A DNA stretch of 8,380 nucleotides from an uncultured Dechloromonas sp. (lineage in GTDB: Bacteria; Pseudomonadota; Gammaproteobacteria; Burkholderiales; Rhodocyclaceae). The DNA lies in the NCBI GenBank assembly GCA_946477505.1, contig CAMKYP010000155.1:1-8380 (forward strand), read 5' to 3'. This document shows positions 1 through 6,566 of the stretch, piece by piece. Made by a program: the position numbers and the translations under genes. Below the pieces are notes generated by a model. It had not been told where the DNA came from. It made no database searches and saw only the letters and a program-made list of their open reading frames with translations. The number at the start of each line of letters is the position of its first letter. Positions within the stretch are counted from its first letter, which is position 1.

Positions 1-746
1 TACACAGCCAGTGCGGTCAGCAGCGTGGCCAGCGCGAAAAAGACCGCCACCCCCTTGGCGCCATCGGCGATGTCGCCGATCTGCTTGGCGAAACCGACAA
101 TCTCGATCTCGTGGCTCGGCGTTTCGTACTTGGCGCGGATGTCCTGCTCCAGCTTGCCGGCCAGGGCAAGGTAGTCGAGCTGTTCGTGGGTGCCGGGGTC
201 TTCCTCGAGCAGGTCGGCGACGATCATCGCGGCACTGCCGTCGGTGGCCACCAGGCTGCCGGTATAGCCGCCACGGGCCGCACGGTCGCGGATCTGGGTG
301 ATCTTGGCGGCGTCGAGCGCGTCGGGCGTCACGGTGCCGCCGATCACGTCCTCGGCCTGGAAGCCCTCTTCCGTCAGCTCATAGACGCGGGTGTTCGGCG
401 TCCACAAGGACTGTACCGAGCGGCGGTCGACGCCGGGCAGGTAGAGCACGGCTTCGGTGACCTCGTGCAGCTTTTTCAGCGACTCGGGCGTCCAGATATT
501 GCCGTCGCGGGCACGGACAACAACCATCACCCGGTTGGAACCGAACAACTGGGTGCGGTACTTGAAGAAGGTGTCGGTGTATTCGTGTCCGACCGGAAGT
601 TGCTTGTCGAAGCCGGCCGACATGTGCAGCTGGGAGGCCAGCATGCCCATCACGGCCGTCAACACCAGCAGGGCCGACAACGTGACCAGCCGGTAGCGGA
701 AGAAAAAGTCTTCCAGGCGTTTGACGAAACTGACAATGCTCACCAT
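1..746 (-). CDS. RND/MMPL-family inner-membrane transporter, N-terminal part (runs off left edge)
   Basis: About 248 codons are present and the frame stays open to the window edge, so only the N-terminal part is visible. The start is well fixed: an in-frame TGA lies two codons before the ATG, and a GAGG lies about 10 nt upstream. Residues 1-19 are a short basic/aromatic cytoplasmic tail, about 20-38 form a hydrophobic first membrane helix, and then follows a soluble stretch of about 190 residues (including GFDKQLPVGHEY near residue 45). A second hydrophobic helix begins just before the edge (VAVFFALATLLTALAV). This layout, one helix, a large periplasmic loop, then a helix bundle, is that of RND transporters of the MMPL/hydrophobe-exporter type. 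It follows the DUF1302 gene after 90 bp and probably closes the envelope module. Direction of transport and substrate cannot be read. The family call is firm, the substrate unknown. Confidence 0.85.
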   Translation of the reverse strand, partial: MVSIVSFVKRLEDFFFRYRLVTLSALLVLTAVMGMLASQLHMSAGFDKQLPVGHEYTDTFFKYRTQLFGSNRVMVVVRARDGNIWTPESLKKLHEVTEAVLYLPGVDRRSVQSLWTPNTRVYELTEEGFQAEDVIGGTVTPDALDAAKITQIRDRAARGGYTGSLVATDGSAAMIVADLLEEDPGTHEQLDYLALAGKLEQDIRAKYETPSHEIEIVGFAKQIGDIADGAKGVAVFFALATLLTALAV

Positions 747-773
747 GGGGATTCAACCTCGTAGTTTTTATGT

Positions 774-825
774 ACCTCCAGGCGGAGGTCGGGCGGCGCC
801 GTGTGCGAGACCAATAGCGCCGCCC
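774..825 (-). other. Two tandem intercistronic hairpins between the DUF1302 and RND genes
   Basis: Two inverted repeats lie in the 90-bp gap. The first met by minus-strand transcription pairs 817-825 with 791-799 (GGGCGGCGC against GCGCCGCCC, perfect 9-bp stem, 17-nt loop). The second pairs 784-789 with 774-779 (ACCTCC/GGAGGT, 6-bp stem, 4-nt loop). Neither is followed by a T-run on the minus strand, so neither is a standard intrinsic terminator. They could protect the upstream mRNA or lower expression of the RND gene relative to the genes before it. Structure is seen directly; function is inferred. Confidence 0.5.
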
Positions 826-836
826 TTTGACGCGGA

Positions 837-2588
837 TCAGAAGGTGTAGGAAACCGTCATCGATGCGATATCGCGGTCACGCATCAGGTTCAGGTTGCCG
901 CCGCCGAAGAAGCTGCTGTAGCCGAGACCGACCTTCCATTGGTTGTGGTAGTCGAAATTCAGGCCGACAGCCAGCGCCTTGCGCCCTTCCACGAAGGGAA
1001 TGGTGTTCGGGCTGGCGCCCTTCACATCGTGGTAGAAGTCGACAATCGGCGTGGCCGTCCAGCCGGAATTGAACACGTTGGCGTAGGTCAGGCTGACTTC
1101 CATGACGTAGCCCCACGAGGTCTTGGTCGGCAGCTCGTAGTTGTTGAGCAGGTACGGAACCTCGCCGTTCAACCTGAGACCCGGGTAATGCGCCACGGCG
1201 ACTTCGGCCAGGAAGGCACCGTCGGCAGCCCCGAGGGCGCGCGTCAACTCCGGCGGCAGCCAGGTGAAGGCGGTGACGTGACCCTGGTATTTCTTCTCGT
1301 TCACGTAACCGTTGGCCACCGTATTGCTTGGCGCGCTGAACACGCTATAGCGACCGGACGTGGGGACTGTCGGATCGATGGCCACGCTATCGCGGGGACG
1401 ATAGGACAGTTCAGCGCCGAAGGCCCAGTCGCCAACCTTGGTGTTGGCAGAAACCCCGAACAGCTCCTTGTTTTCACCATACTGCTCGACGACGGTAACA
1501 CCGCCAAATACGTTGTTCACCGCCGGATTCAGCTTGAAGCCGACAAACGGCAGCTTGTCGTGGTAGCGGATGTAATAGGCGGCGAATTCGGTGTCGGCAC
1601 CGGGCTGCTTGTAGCGCAGGTTGAAGCCGTACTGGCCGTTGTTGGAGGGCTTGGTCTGCTCGACCGGGATAAAGCCGCCGGCACCCTGGATTTCATTGAG
1701 CGAACGACCGGTTTTCGTCGGATCGAAATCCCCGACACCCCCATAGCTGACCGGAATGAACGCCCCGCGCTTGCCTCCCTTGCCCAGGAAATCGGCGGTC
1801 GACCAGTAGGTGCCGGCCGGGTCGAGCTTGAAGCTGTTCCAGGCGAACTGGTAGTACATCTCGGTCGAGAAGCCGGCCCCCAGGGCCATGCTTAACGAAG
1901 CCATCGGCGCCGGGATGAGGATTTCCTTGACCTGGGTACCGGGGATATGGGCCTTGCGCAGGTCGAAGGCGTGGATGGTGTTGATGCCGCCGAAGATGAA
2001 GATGTCCTCGCCCCAGTTGATAACCTGGTTGCCCAACTTGAACTTGGCCGAGTTGTCGCCGACCTTGAAATCCTTTGACACCCACAGGTCGAGCAGCGAG
2101 ACGTTCTGCGTCATCGCCTTCTTGGCCTCATCGTCGAGCGGGGTGCGAACGGTGTTGGCCGCCGCGAAGTCGGTGGACCACGTCACCCGGCCGAGCGCCG
2201 CCCAGTTGCCGCGCTCGCCGAGAGCCAGTTCGTGCGTCCCCTTGAGCACGGCGGCAACGATGTCGCCCTTCTTGTAGTTCAGGTTGCCGTCGTCGATGTT
2301 GGTGTAGTTGAAGTCCGGATTCGACGTGCCGCCCTGCCCTGCACCGTTGACCAGCTCCCCGAGACGACCTGTCGTCGCTGCAGAACCGCCATTCTCCCGG
2401 CCGACCATGCTCTTGTCCGGCGACTGCATGCGGCGCTGGACGCCGAGCGAGATGGTCGAATCCAGCGAGCCGCTGATGCCGTTGTCGAGATCGAATTTGA
2501 AGGCGTGCGCCTGCCCGGCCCCTCCCATGCCGAGGGTGGCGACGACGGCGGCCAGGGTGCTGCGCTTGAAGCATTTATGTTGATGCAT
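837..2588 (-). CDS. DUF1302 family outer-membrane beta-barrel protein
   Basis: The 583-residue product starts with a basic N-terminus, a hydrophobic core and an A-H-A site near residue 29, a typical Sec signal peptide. The mature part is rich in alternating aromatic/polar segments and glycine, and it ends in MTVSYTF. A C-terminal phenylalanine after an aromatic strand is the usual outer-membrane beta-barrel assembly signal. The FDLDNGISGSLDSTISLGVQRR segment right after the signal and the overall length fit DUF1302. Known members are encoded next to DUF1329 proteins, as here, and are thought to act as outer-membrane channels or sorting proteins for hydrophobic compounds, without a settled biochemical role. 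The ATG is preceded by AGGAGG with 8-nt spacing. It starts 25 bp after the DUF1329 stop, so the two are probably co-translated from one mRNA. Substrate unknown. Confidence 0.88.
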   Translation of the reverse strand: MHQHKCFKRSTLAAVVATLGMGGAGQAHAFKFDLDNGISGSLDSTISLGVQRRMQSPDKSMVGRENGGSAATTGRLGELVNGAGQGGTSNPDFNYTNIDDGNLNYKKGDIVAAVLKGTHELALGERGNWAALGRVTWSTDFAAANTVRTPLDDEAKKAMTQNVSLLDLWVSKDFKVGDNSAKFKLGNQVINWGEDIFIFGGINTIHAFDLRKAHIPGTQVKEILIPAPMASLSMALGAGFSTEMYYQFAWNSFKLDPAGTYWSTADFLGKGGKRGAFIPVSYGGVGDFDPTKTGRSLNEIQGAGGFIPVEQTKPSNNGQYGFNLRYKQPGADTEFAAYYIRYHDKLPFVGFKLNPAVNNVFGGVTVVEQYGENKELFGVSANTKVGDWAFGAELSYRPRDSVAIDPTVPTSGRYSVFSAPSNTVANGYVNEKKYQGHVTAFTWLPPELTRALGAADGAFLAEVAVAHYPGLRLNGEVPYLLNNYELPTKTSWGYVMEVSLTYANVFNSGWTATPIVDFYHDVKGASPNTIPFVEGRKALAVGLNFDYHNQWKVGLGYSSFFGGGNLNLMRDRDIASMTVSYTF

Positions 2589-2613
2589 GATTTACCCCTC
2601 CTGTTGCTTCAGA

Positions 2614-3996
2614 TCAGCGGTCGCCGGCGCGGCGCAGTTCGTCGGACTCGAAGCGCTTGGCGTCGATGCGCCCTTCCTGTCCGGCCAGCCAGTCGGTGTG
2701 CTTGGCTTCCTGGGTGGAGTTCTCGGCCATATAGCGATTGACCGTCAGATCCCAGGACATGAATTCCTGGCTGACGCAGGCGCCGAGTTCGACGGCCGGG
2801 TACAGCGAAGCCTCCATGACGCGCCACAGCTTGCCCTGCGCGTCGTACTGGTCGGCGGCGAGGATCATCCAGGTGTCTTCATCGAGGTAGAAAGTGCGCT
2901 TGGCGAACATGTGGCGCATGCCCTGCTTGACCGTGGCCTCGACCTTCCAGACGCGGTGCAGTTCGTAGCGCATCAGGTCGCGCTTCGGATACAGGCCTTC
3001 ATACACTTCCTTGACCGGGCGCTTGGCGACGAACTTGAAGCTGTTGTACGGCACATACATTTCCTGCTTGCCGACCAGCTTCCAGTCATAGCGGTCGAGC
3101 GCCCCGGCGAACATCGGATACTGGTCGGCCGTTTCGAGGTTTTCATAGCCGGGGATCGGGTTGTCGTACTCGAAGGCCGGCAGGCGGCGCACGCGGCGCT
3201 GGCCCGGGAAGTACATCCAGGCATCGTTCGACTTGCCGAGGAAGTAGTGCGCCAGGATGATTTCGCCGGTCCGCGAGGCGGGGGCGGTCGCCAGGTTGAG
3301 CAGCTTCATCTGCACGCCACCGACGTCGTCGATGGACTTGGCCTTGGGCGAAGCGAACGGGGTGATCACCACCTGATCCTGGGCCAGGCCGTAGAACGAG
3401 CCATCCGGGTTGATGAAATTGGTCTGGTAATACTCGAAACGCCCCTCGCCCTGCCAGCGCAGACGATGGTTCCACACGGCTTCGGCACCGTTCTTCGGGA
3501 TGGCGAACGGGAAACCTCCGCCAACAGCCTGGGCCAGGTTGTCCTTGCCGTCAGCCGTCAGCTTGGCGGTGGTGGCGTTGATCTTGGTCTGGCCATAAAC
3601 CGAGTCCGGATAGCCGCAGCTGCGGTGTGTCGGATAGATGTCCATCCGGTAGCCCTTGCGCGTCTTGATCAGTTCGATCTGTCCGGCGGAGAGCTTGTCC
3701 TTGTATTTATCGACGTTGCTGACATCGATGGAAAACAGCGGTTTGTCCGCGGCAAACGGATCGACACGGGCGTCGCCCAGCTTGTGCTTGCCCTTGGGCA
3801 GGCCGCCTTCCCATTTCGGGATGCTGCCGTCCTTGTTGCCGGCGCGTTCGGCGCCGACCGGAGTCAGGTCCTTGCCGAGCTGGGCGGCTTCCTGTTCGCC
3901 GACGGCGGCCAGCGCTGGGCCGCCGGATTGGCCAATGAGGCCGACGAGGCCTGCAACGATCAGCGCCAGCGGTTTGGCTCTATGGTTGGGGTGCAT
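2614..3996 (-). CDS. DUF1329 family exported protein (outer-membrane-associated, partner of DUF1302)
   Basis: The product is 460 residues, normal for DUF1329. Residues 1-30 form a signal peptide (basic start, LALIVAGLVGLIG core, predicted cut at about A30/A31), followed by GKDLTPVGAERAGNKDGSIPKWEGG, the N-terminal signature I associate with this family. There is no lipobox cysteine, so it is probably a soluble periplasmic or peripheral outer-membrane protein. Members are structurally compared to lipoprotein-sorting (LolB-like) folds and almost always neighbour a DUF1302 barrel and an RND transporter, as here; the activity is not established. AGGAGG lies about 9 nt before the ATG. It follows the second cytochrome gene after 45 bp and precedes the DUF1302 gene by 25 bp. 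No frameshift or odd composition was seen. Confidence 0.88.
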   Translation of the reverse strand: MHPNHRAKPLALIVAGLVGLIGQSGGPALAAVGEQEAAQLGKDLTPVGAERAGNKDGSIPKWEGGLPKGKHKLGDARVDPFAADKPLFSIDVSNVDKYKDKLSAGQIELIKTRKGYRMDIYPTHRSCGYPDSVYGQTKINATTAKLTADGKDNLAQAVGGGFPFAIPKNGAEAVWNHRLRWQGEGRFEYYQTNFINPDGSFYGLAQDQVVITPFASPKAKSIDDVGGVQMKLLNLATAPASRTGEIILAHYFLGKSNDAWMYFPGQRRVRRLPAFEYDNPIPGYENLETADQYPMFAGALDRYDWKLVGKQEMYVPYNSFKFVAKRPVKEVYEGLYPKRDLMRYELHRVWKVEATVKQGMRHMFAKRTFYLDEDTWMILAADQYDAQGKLWRVMEASLYPAVELGACVSQEFMSWDLTVNRYMAENSTQEAKHTDWLAGQEGRIDAKRFESDELRRAGDR

Positions 3997-4041
3997 GATT
4001 ATGGTCCTCCTGTCGAAAGATGAATTGCCCTGGTTCGAGTG

Positions 4042-4473
4042 TTACTCGATTGATATGCCCTGCGCTTTCAATTCGCCGATGATCGCTGCCCGTCGTCCTG
4101 GAACGTCGGCCAGGCGATTGGCGCGCAGTTGTCGTACTTCTTGTTCGGTATAGGGAGGCGTGCCGGCGGGAACTTCGGCTGCACTGAATTGCTGCAGCAT
4201 CCAGTTCATCATCACGGCCACCTCGGCGTCGTTCATGCTGGTCTGCGAGGTGCCCGGCACCTGGATCAGGAACTCCCGGCCATGCTTGGCCTTGAGGAAA
4301 TGCCCGATGGCACCGCGCATGTCGGGAATGCCGACCTCCGGATTGCCGGCACCGGCCGGGCCGTGGCAACCGGAGCAATGCAGCATGTAGTTGACTTTGG
4401 GCGAGCCGCCGCCGGCAGCGAAAGCCTGCGTGGCGGCCAACGTTGCCAGCAAGGCGACGATCGATCGCTTCAT
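4042..4473 (-). CDS. Small periplasmic monohaem c-type cytochrome (second of two)
   Basis: The product is 143 residues with a signal peptide (MKRSIVALLATLAATQAFA) cut near A19/A20. One haem-binding motif, C33-S-G-C36-H37, lies close to the mature N-terminus, and the domain covers about residues 25-97. The usual distal Met-Pro ligand of class I cytochromes is not evident: M52 (PDMRG) is a possible ligand, and M80, M88, M89 and M92 lie in what look like helices. The tail from residue 98 to 143 is basic/polar. AGGAGG sits inside the end of the preceding cytochrome gene, and the two genes are only 2 bp apart (TGA-TC-ATG), so translation is probably coupled. Placed just after the amine dehydrogenase genes, it may carry electrons from the TTQ enzyme toward a terminal oxidase. 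The partner is inferred from position only. Confidence 0.85.
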   Translation of the reverse strand: MKRSIVALLATLAATQAFAAGGGSPKVNYMLHCSGCHGPAGAGNPEVGIPDMRGAIGHFLKAKHGREFLIQVPGTSQTSMNDAEVAVMMNWMLQQFSAAEVPAGTPPYTEQEVRQLRANRLADVPGRRAAIIGELKAQGISIE

Positions 4474-4475
4474 GA

Positions 4476-4937
4476 TCAGCCTCCTGCGGGCAAACGCCCG
4501 CGCATCTTGTGGGTTTCATTGGGCGTGCCGCCGGCTTGGCGGGCTGCCGCCAGTTGCTCCGGCGTCAGCCAGCCGAGATCGGCCACCCTCTCGTAGCTAC
4601 CGAGGATGTGGCGCAGAACGGCCGCCAGTTCGGCATCGGACATGGCAGCGGCGAAGGACGGCATGTTGCCGGTGTAGCGCACGCCATCGACGGTGATGCT
4701 GCCGACCATGCCGGTCAGGGCGACGCGCATCAGGTAACGCCTCCCCTCCTCGCTGGCCGCGTGGCGACCAATGTTGCCGACCAGCGGCGGCGCGATGCCG
4801 GGCGCCCCGACGGCCCCCGGCTGGTGGCAGGCCTGGCAATGGGCGGCGAAGAGTGCCGCCCCGTCGGCTGGCACCTGTGCCATGGCGGCGGAACAGGCGG
4901 CCAGCAGACCCAGTGTTGCGAATACCCGATGCTTCAT
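4476..4937 (-). CDS. Monohaem class I c-type cytochrome, likely electron acceptor of the amine dehydrogenase
   Basis: The product is 153 residues. It has a single haem motif C34-Q-A-C37-H38 and a good distal ligand, M92, in GNMPSF, both standard for a class I cytochrome c; the haem domain spans about residues 22-115, followed by a 35-residue tail. The signal peptide probably ends at AMA20/Q21, but LAAC at residues 12-15 also resembles a lipobox, so a membrane-tethered lipoprotein is possible. It begins 3 bp after the aauA stop and has only a weak ribosome site (AAGAGC/GAG), suggesting coupling to aauA. In the published A. faecalis aau cluster, as I recall it, a gene for a small periplasmic monohaem cytochrome (orf-2) follows aauA, so this is its positional counterpart. 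Transfer from the TTQ enzyme to this protein is inferred. Confidence 0.87.
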   Translation of the reverse strand: MKHRVFATLGLLAACSAAMAQVPADGAALFAAHCQACHQPGAVGAPGIAPPLVGNIGRHAASEEGRRYLMRVALTGMVGSITVDGVRYTGNMPSFAAAMSDAELAAVLRHILGSYERVADLGWLTPEQLAAARQAGGTPNETHKMRGRLPAGG

Positions 4938-4940
4938 GAC

Positions 4941-5465
4941 TCAGCTCTTGCCGTCACCGACACCGACGATGGCAGCCACCGTGCAGTTGTACATGTTGCT
5001 GGTATTGGCCATGCACCAGTTGATGTCGTTGTGGACGCCCATGCGGTAGCCGGGGCGCTCGCGCTCGTTGCGGTTGCATCCGCAATGTCCGCAGGCCGTG
5101 GCGCCGCAGCAGTCGTTGTAGCTGATCAGGTAGTCCTTGCCGTCGGCCGGGTTGCGGCAGGTGCCGACCCAGGTGACCTTGGAGATTTCGGTGCCCGGCG
5201 GACAGCTGGAGATGGTGCCGCCGCAGCAGGTGCAGAGGAAACCGTCGAGCGCGCAGTAACGCCAGTAGTCGCAGGTCGTATCGTCGTTGGCCTTGCTCGG
5301 CGCGGCGGCATGGGCGCCCTGCCCGATCCGGTCGAAGGGCAGCACCGGCAGCACGAAGGCCGTACCGACGAAGATCTTGCCAAGCTTGGCCAGCGCGCTG
5401 CGCCGCGATGAAGACTGGGCGACGCGCCGGGTCTTGTGCTCAAAAAAGTCATCGAACCATTTCAT
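4941..5465 (-). CDS. aauA: Aromatic amine dehydrogenase light (beta) chain, TTQ-bearing subunit
   Basis: The 174-residue product carries the TTQ cofactor and converts aromatic primary amines to aldehydes plus ammonia in the periplasm. It has a long Tat-type leader (SSSRRSALAKLGK near 18-30, cut near AHA53), as known for this family. W99 and W150, 51 apart, match the TTQ tryptophans (W109/W160 in A. faecalis), D118 matches the catalytic Asp (D128) and T162 the active-site Thr (T172). The 12-residue W150-to-T162 spacing fits the aromatic enzyme; methylamine dehydrogenase has 14. The mature part has 14 cysteines (for example C65, C71, C78, C80, C81), two more than the methylamine enzyme. ATG at 5465 is chosen over an upstream ATG at 5552 because AAGGAG precedes it and the extra residues are not leader-like. 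It is the fourth gene of the aauBEDA order. Confidence 0.96.
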   Translation of the reverse strand: MKWFDDFFEHKTRRVAQSSSRRSALAKLGKIFVGTAFVLPVLPFDRIGQGAHAAAPSKANDDTTCDYWRYCALDGFLCTCCGGTISSCPPGTEISKVTWVGTCRNPADGKDYLISYNDCCGATACGHCGCNRNERERPGYRMGVHNDINWCMANTSNMYNCTVAAIVGVGDGKS

Positions 5466-5493
5466 TTTTTGTTTCTCCTTGCTGGGGCACGCC

Positions 5494-6084
5494 TCAGGCG
5501 CGTTGATCGATGTATTCCTGGATCGAGGCCACGCCGGCCTCCTTGGCAGCAAACAGGCTTTCCAGCTGCTCGCGGGAGTTGACCAGGCCCTTGCCGCGAA
5601 TCGCGCCGTCTTCGCCGATCAGCACGGCATACGGCAGCTTGGCGATGCGATAGGTCATGCCGAGGTCGGTGGATAGGGCGTACGGGAAATCCTGCAGCTC
5701 GGCCTTCTTGTAGAACTCGGCATGGGCCGGCAATTCGCCGTCGCTGGCCAGGGCGACATCGAGCCAGGCCGACTCGTCCTGACGAATCGACTTGAGGACC
5801 GGCAACAGTTTCTTGCACACCGGGCAGGTCGGCGAGAGGAAGAACAGCAGCTGGCTGCGCCCCCGGTTGCCGCCGATCTGCAGCTTGCCGCCGCCGATGC
5901 TGTCGAGATTGAAGATGGGAGCCGCTTCGCCGACCTTCGGTCCCTGGTCCATCATCAGGGCGCCCATCGGGGCGATGCGTTCGTAGAGGATGCCGATCTG
6001 GCGGGCCAGGGCGAGGACGACCACGACCAGTGCGAGCAGGACGACCCACAGCATGGCGTTGGAAATGAGCATTGCGTCGTTCAT
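5494..6084 (-). CDS. aauD: MauD-like membrane-anchored thioredoxin-fold protein for light-chain disulfide formation
   Basis: The product is 196 residues, about normal for MauD. Residues 11-27 form one uncleaved membrane helix (LWVVLLALVVVVLALA), leaving the thioredoxin domain in the periplasm. The active site is C87-P-V-C90, and a cis-proline lies at P151 (KLPYAVL), both expected for a thiol-disulfide protein of the TlpA/MauD type. Known MauD proteins are needed for stable, correctly disulfide-bonded light chain, which here has 14 cysteines. ATG at 6084 follows AAGGAG by 6 nt; an in-frame extension to 6330 only overlaps aauE and is not needed. It lies 17 bp after aauE and 28 bp before aauA, so it is made together with its client. 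In A. faecalis, insertion in this gene is reported to abolish growth on aromatic amines. Confidence 0.94.
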   Translation of the reverse strand: MNDAMLISNAMLWVVLLALVVVVLALARQIGILYERIAPMGALMMDQGPKVGEAAPIFNLDSIGGGKLQIGGNRGRSQLLFFLSPTCPVCKKLLPVLKSIRQDESAWLDVALASDGELPAHAEFYKKAELQDFPYALSTDLGMTYRIAKLPYAVLIGEDGAIRGKGLVNSREQLESLFAAKEAGVASIQEYIDQRA

Positions 6085-6101
6085 GTTGAACTCCTTATTT
6101 G

Positions 6102-6566
6102 TTACCGACGAACGGCCAGCACCCGCGGGGCGTTGGTCATCAGTTGATTGGCGATGGTGTAGAGACCGAGCAGGCCGAGGACGACACCGACGGTGGTCAG
6201 GTAGTCGGCCCACACCAGCGGACGGCTGGCGCCCTCCTGAGAGGCCAGCAGGGCGATCCCCATGAGCACGACATTGCGGGCTACAAGCGACCAGGCCAGC
6301 GGCTGGCTGGAGAGCCCGCCACAGCCGCAATCGATGGCGGTGTTGCCACGCAACAGATTGATGGCGACGGCCGAGGTGACGACCGCCAGCCAGGCTACCG
6401 GCGTCACCATCGCGTCGGGCAGCAGGCGGTAGTTATCGACCGCCGCAGCAAAGACGACCATGTCGCGCAACTTCTGCCAGCTGCCGATGAGCAGCAGAAC
6501 AGAGAGCATGGCGCCCAGGCTGCGCGTCACCACCGGGTCGCCGAGAAAGGCGAGGATGGCCTCCAT
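6102..6566 (-). CDS. aauE: MauE-like integral membrane protein for amine dehydrogenase assembly (short form)
   Basis: The 154-residue product has a hydrophobic, multi-helix profile: helices near residues 16-30, 53-69, 94-109 and 118-140. The conserved cysteine pair of the family is present in DCGCGG (C80, C82) after NLLRG. MauE proteins act with MauD in exporting or folding the cysteine-rich light chain, possibly by passing electrons or oxidizing equivalents across the membrane. ATG at 6566 overlaps the aauB stop (TGATG) and has GGAGG 7 nt upstream; a GTG at 6569 is the alternative. Compared with relatives as I remember them (about 180-195 residues), the stretch between LLPDAMVTPVAW and AINLLRG looks about 35 residues short, as if one helix were missing. 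Frame and neighbours are intact, so the gene is called functional. Confidence 0.85.
   Translation of the reverse strand: MEAILAFLGDPVVTRSLGAMLSVLLLIGSWQKLRDMVVFAAAVDNYRLLPDAMVTPVAWLAVVTSAVAINLLRGNTAIDCGCGGLSSQPLAWSLVARNVVLMGIALLASQEGASRPLVWADYLTTVGVVLGLLGLYTIANQLMTNAPRVLAVRR

Noticed and set aside
939..1895. Plus-strand open frame of 318 codons opposite the DUF1302 gene
   Set aside because: It is the antisense shadow of a well-supported beta-barrel gene, with Val/Gly/His-rich low-complexity composition typical of such shadows.
2587..4023. Plus-strand open frame of 478 codons opposite the DUF1329 gene
   Set aside because: It mirrors DUF1329 and overlaps the DUF1329 ribosome site; long antisense frames are common in GC-rich genes, and the protein has no recognisable family feature.
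4509..5411. Plus-strand open frame of 300 codons opposite aauA and the first cytochrome
   Set aside because: It covers the unmistakable TTQ light chain and haem protein on the other strand and is rich in Ala/Val/Gly runs without a known domain.
5466..5552. Upstream extension of aauA to an ATG at 5552
   Set aside because: It would add 29 residues ahead of a standard Tat leader and overlap aauD; the ATG at 5465 has a proper AAGGAG.
6085..6330. Upstream extension of aauD to 6330
   Set aside because: It lies wholly on top of aauE in another frame; ATG at 6084 has AAGGAG and starts right before the membrane anchor.
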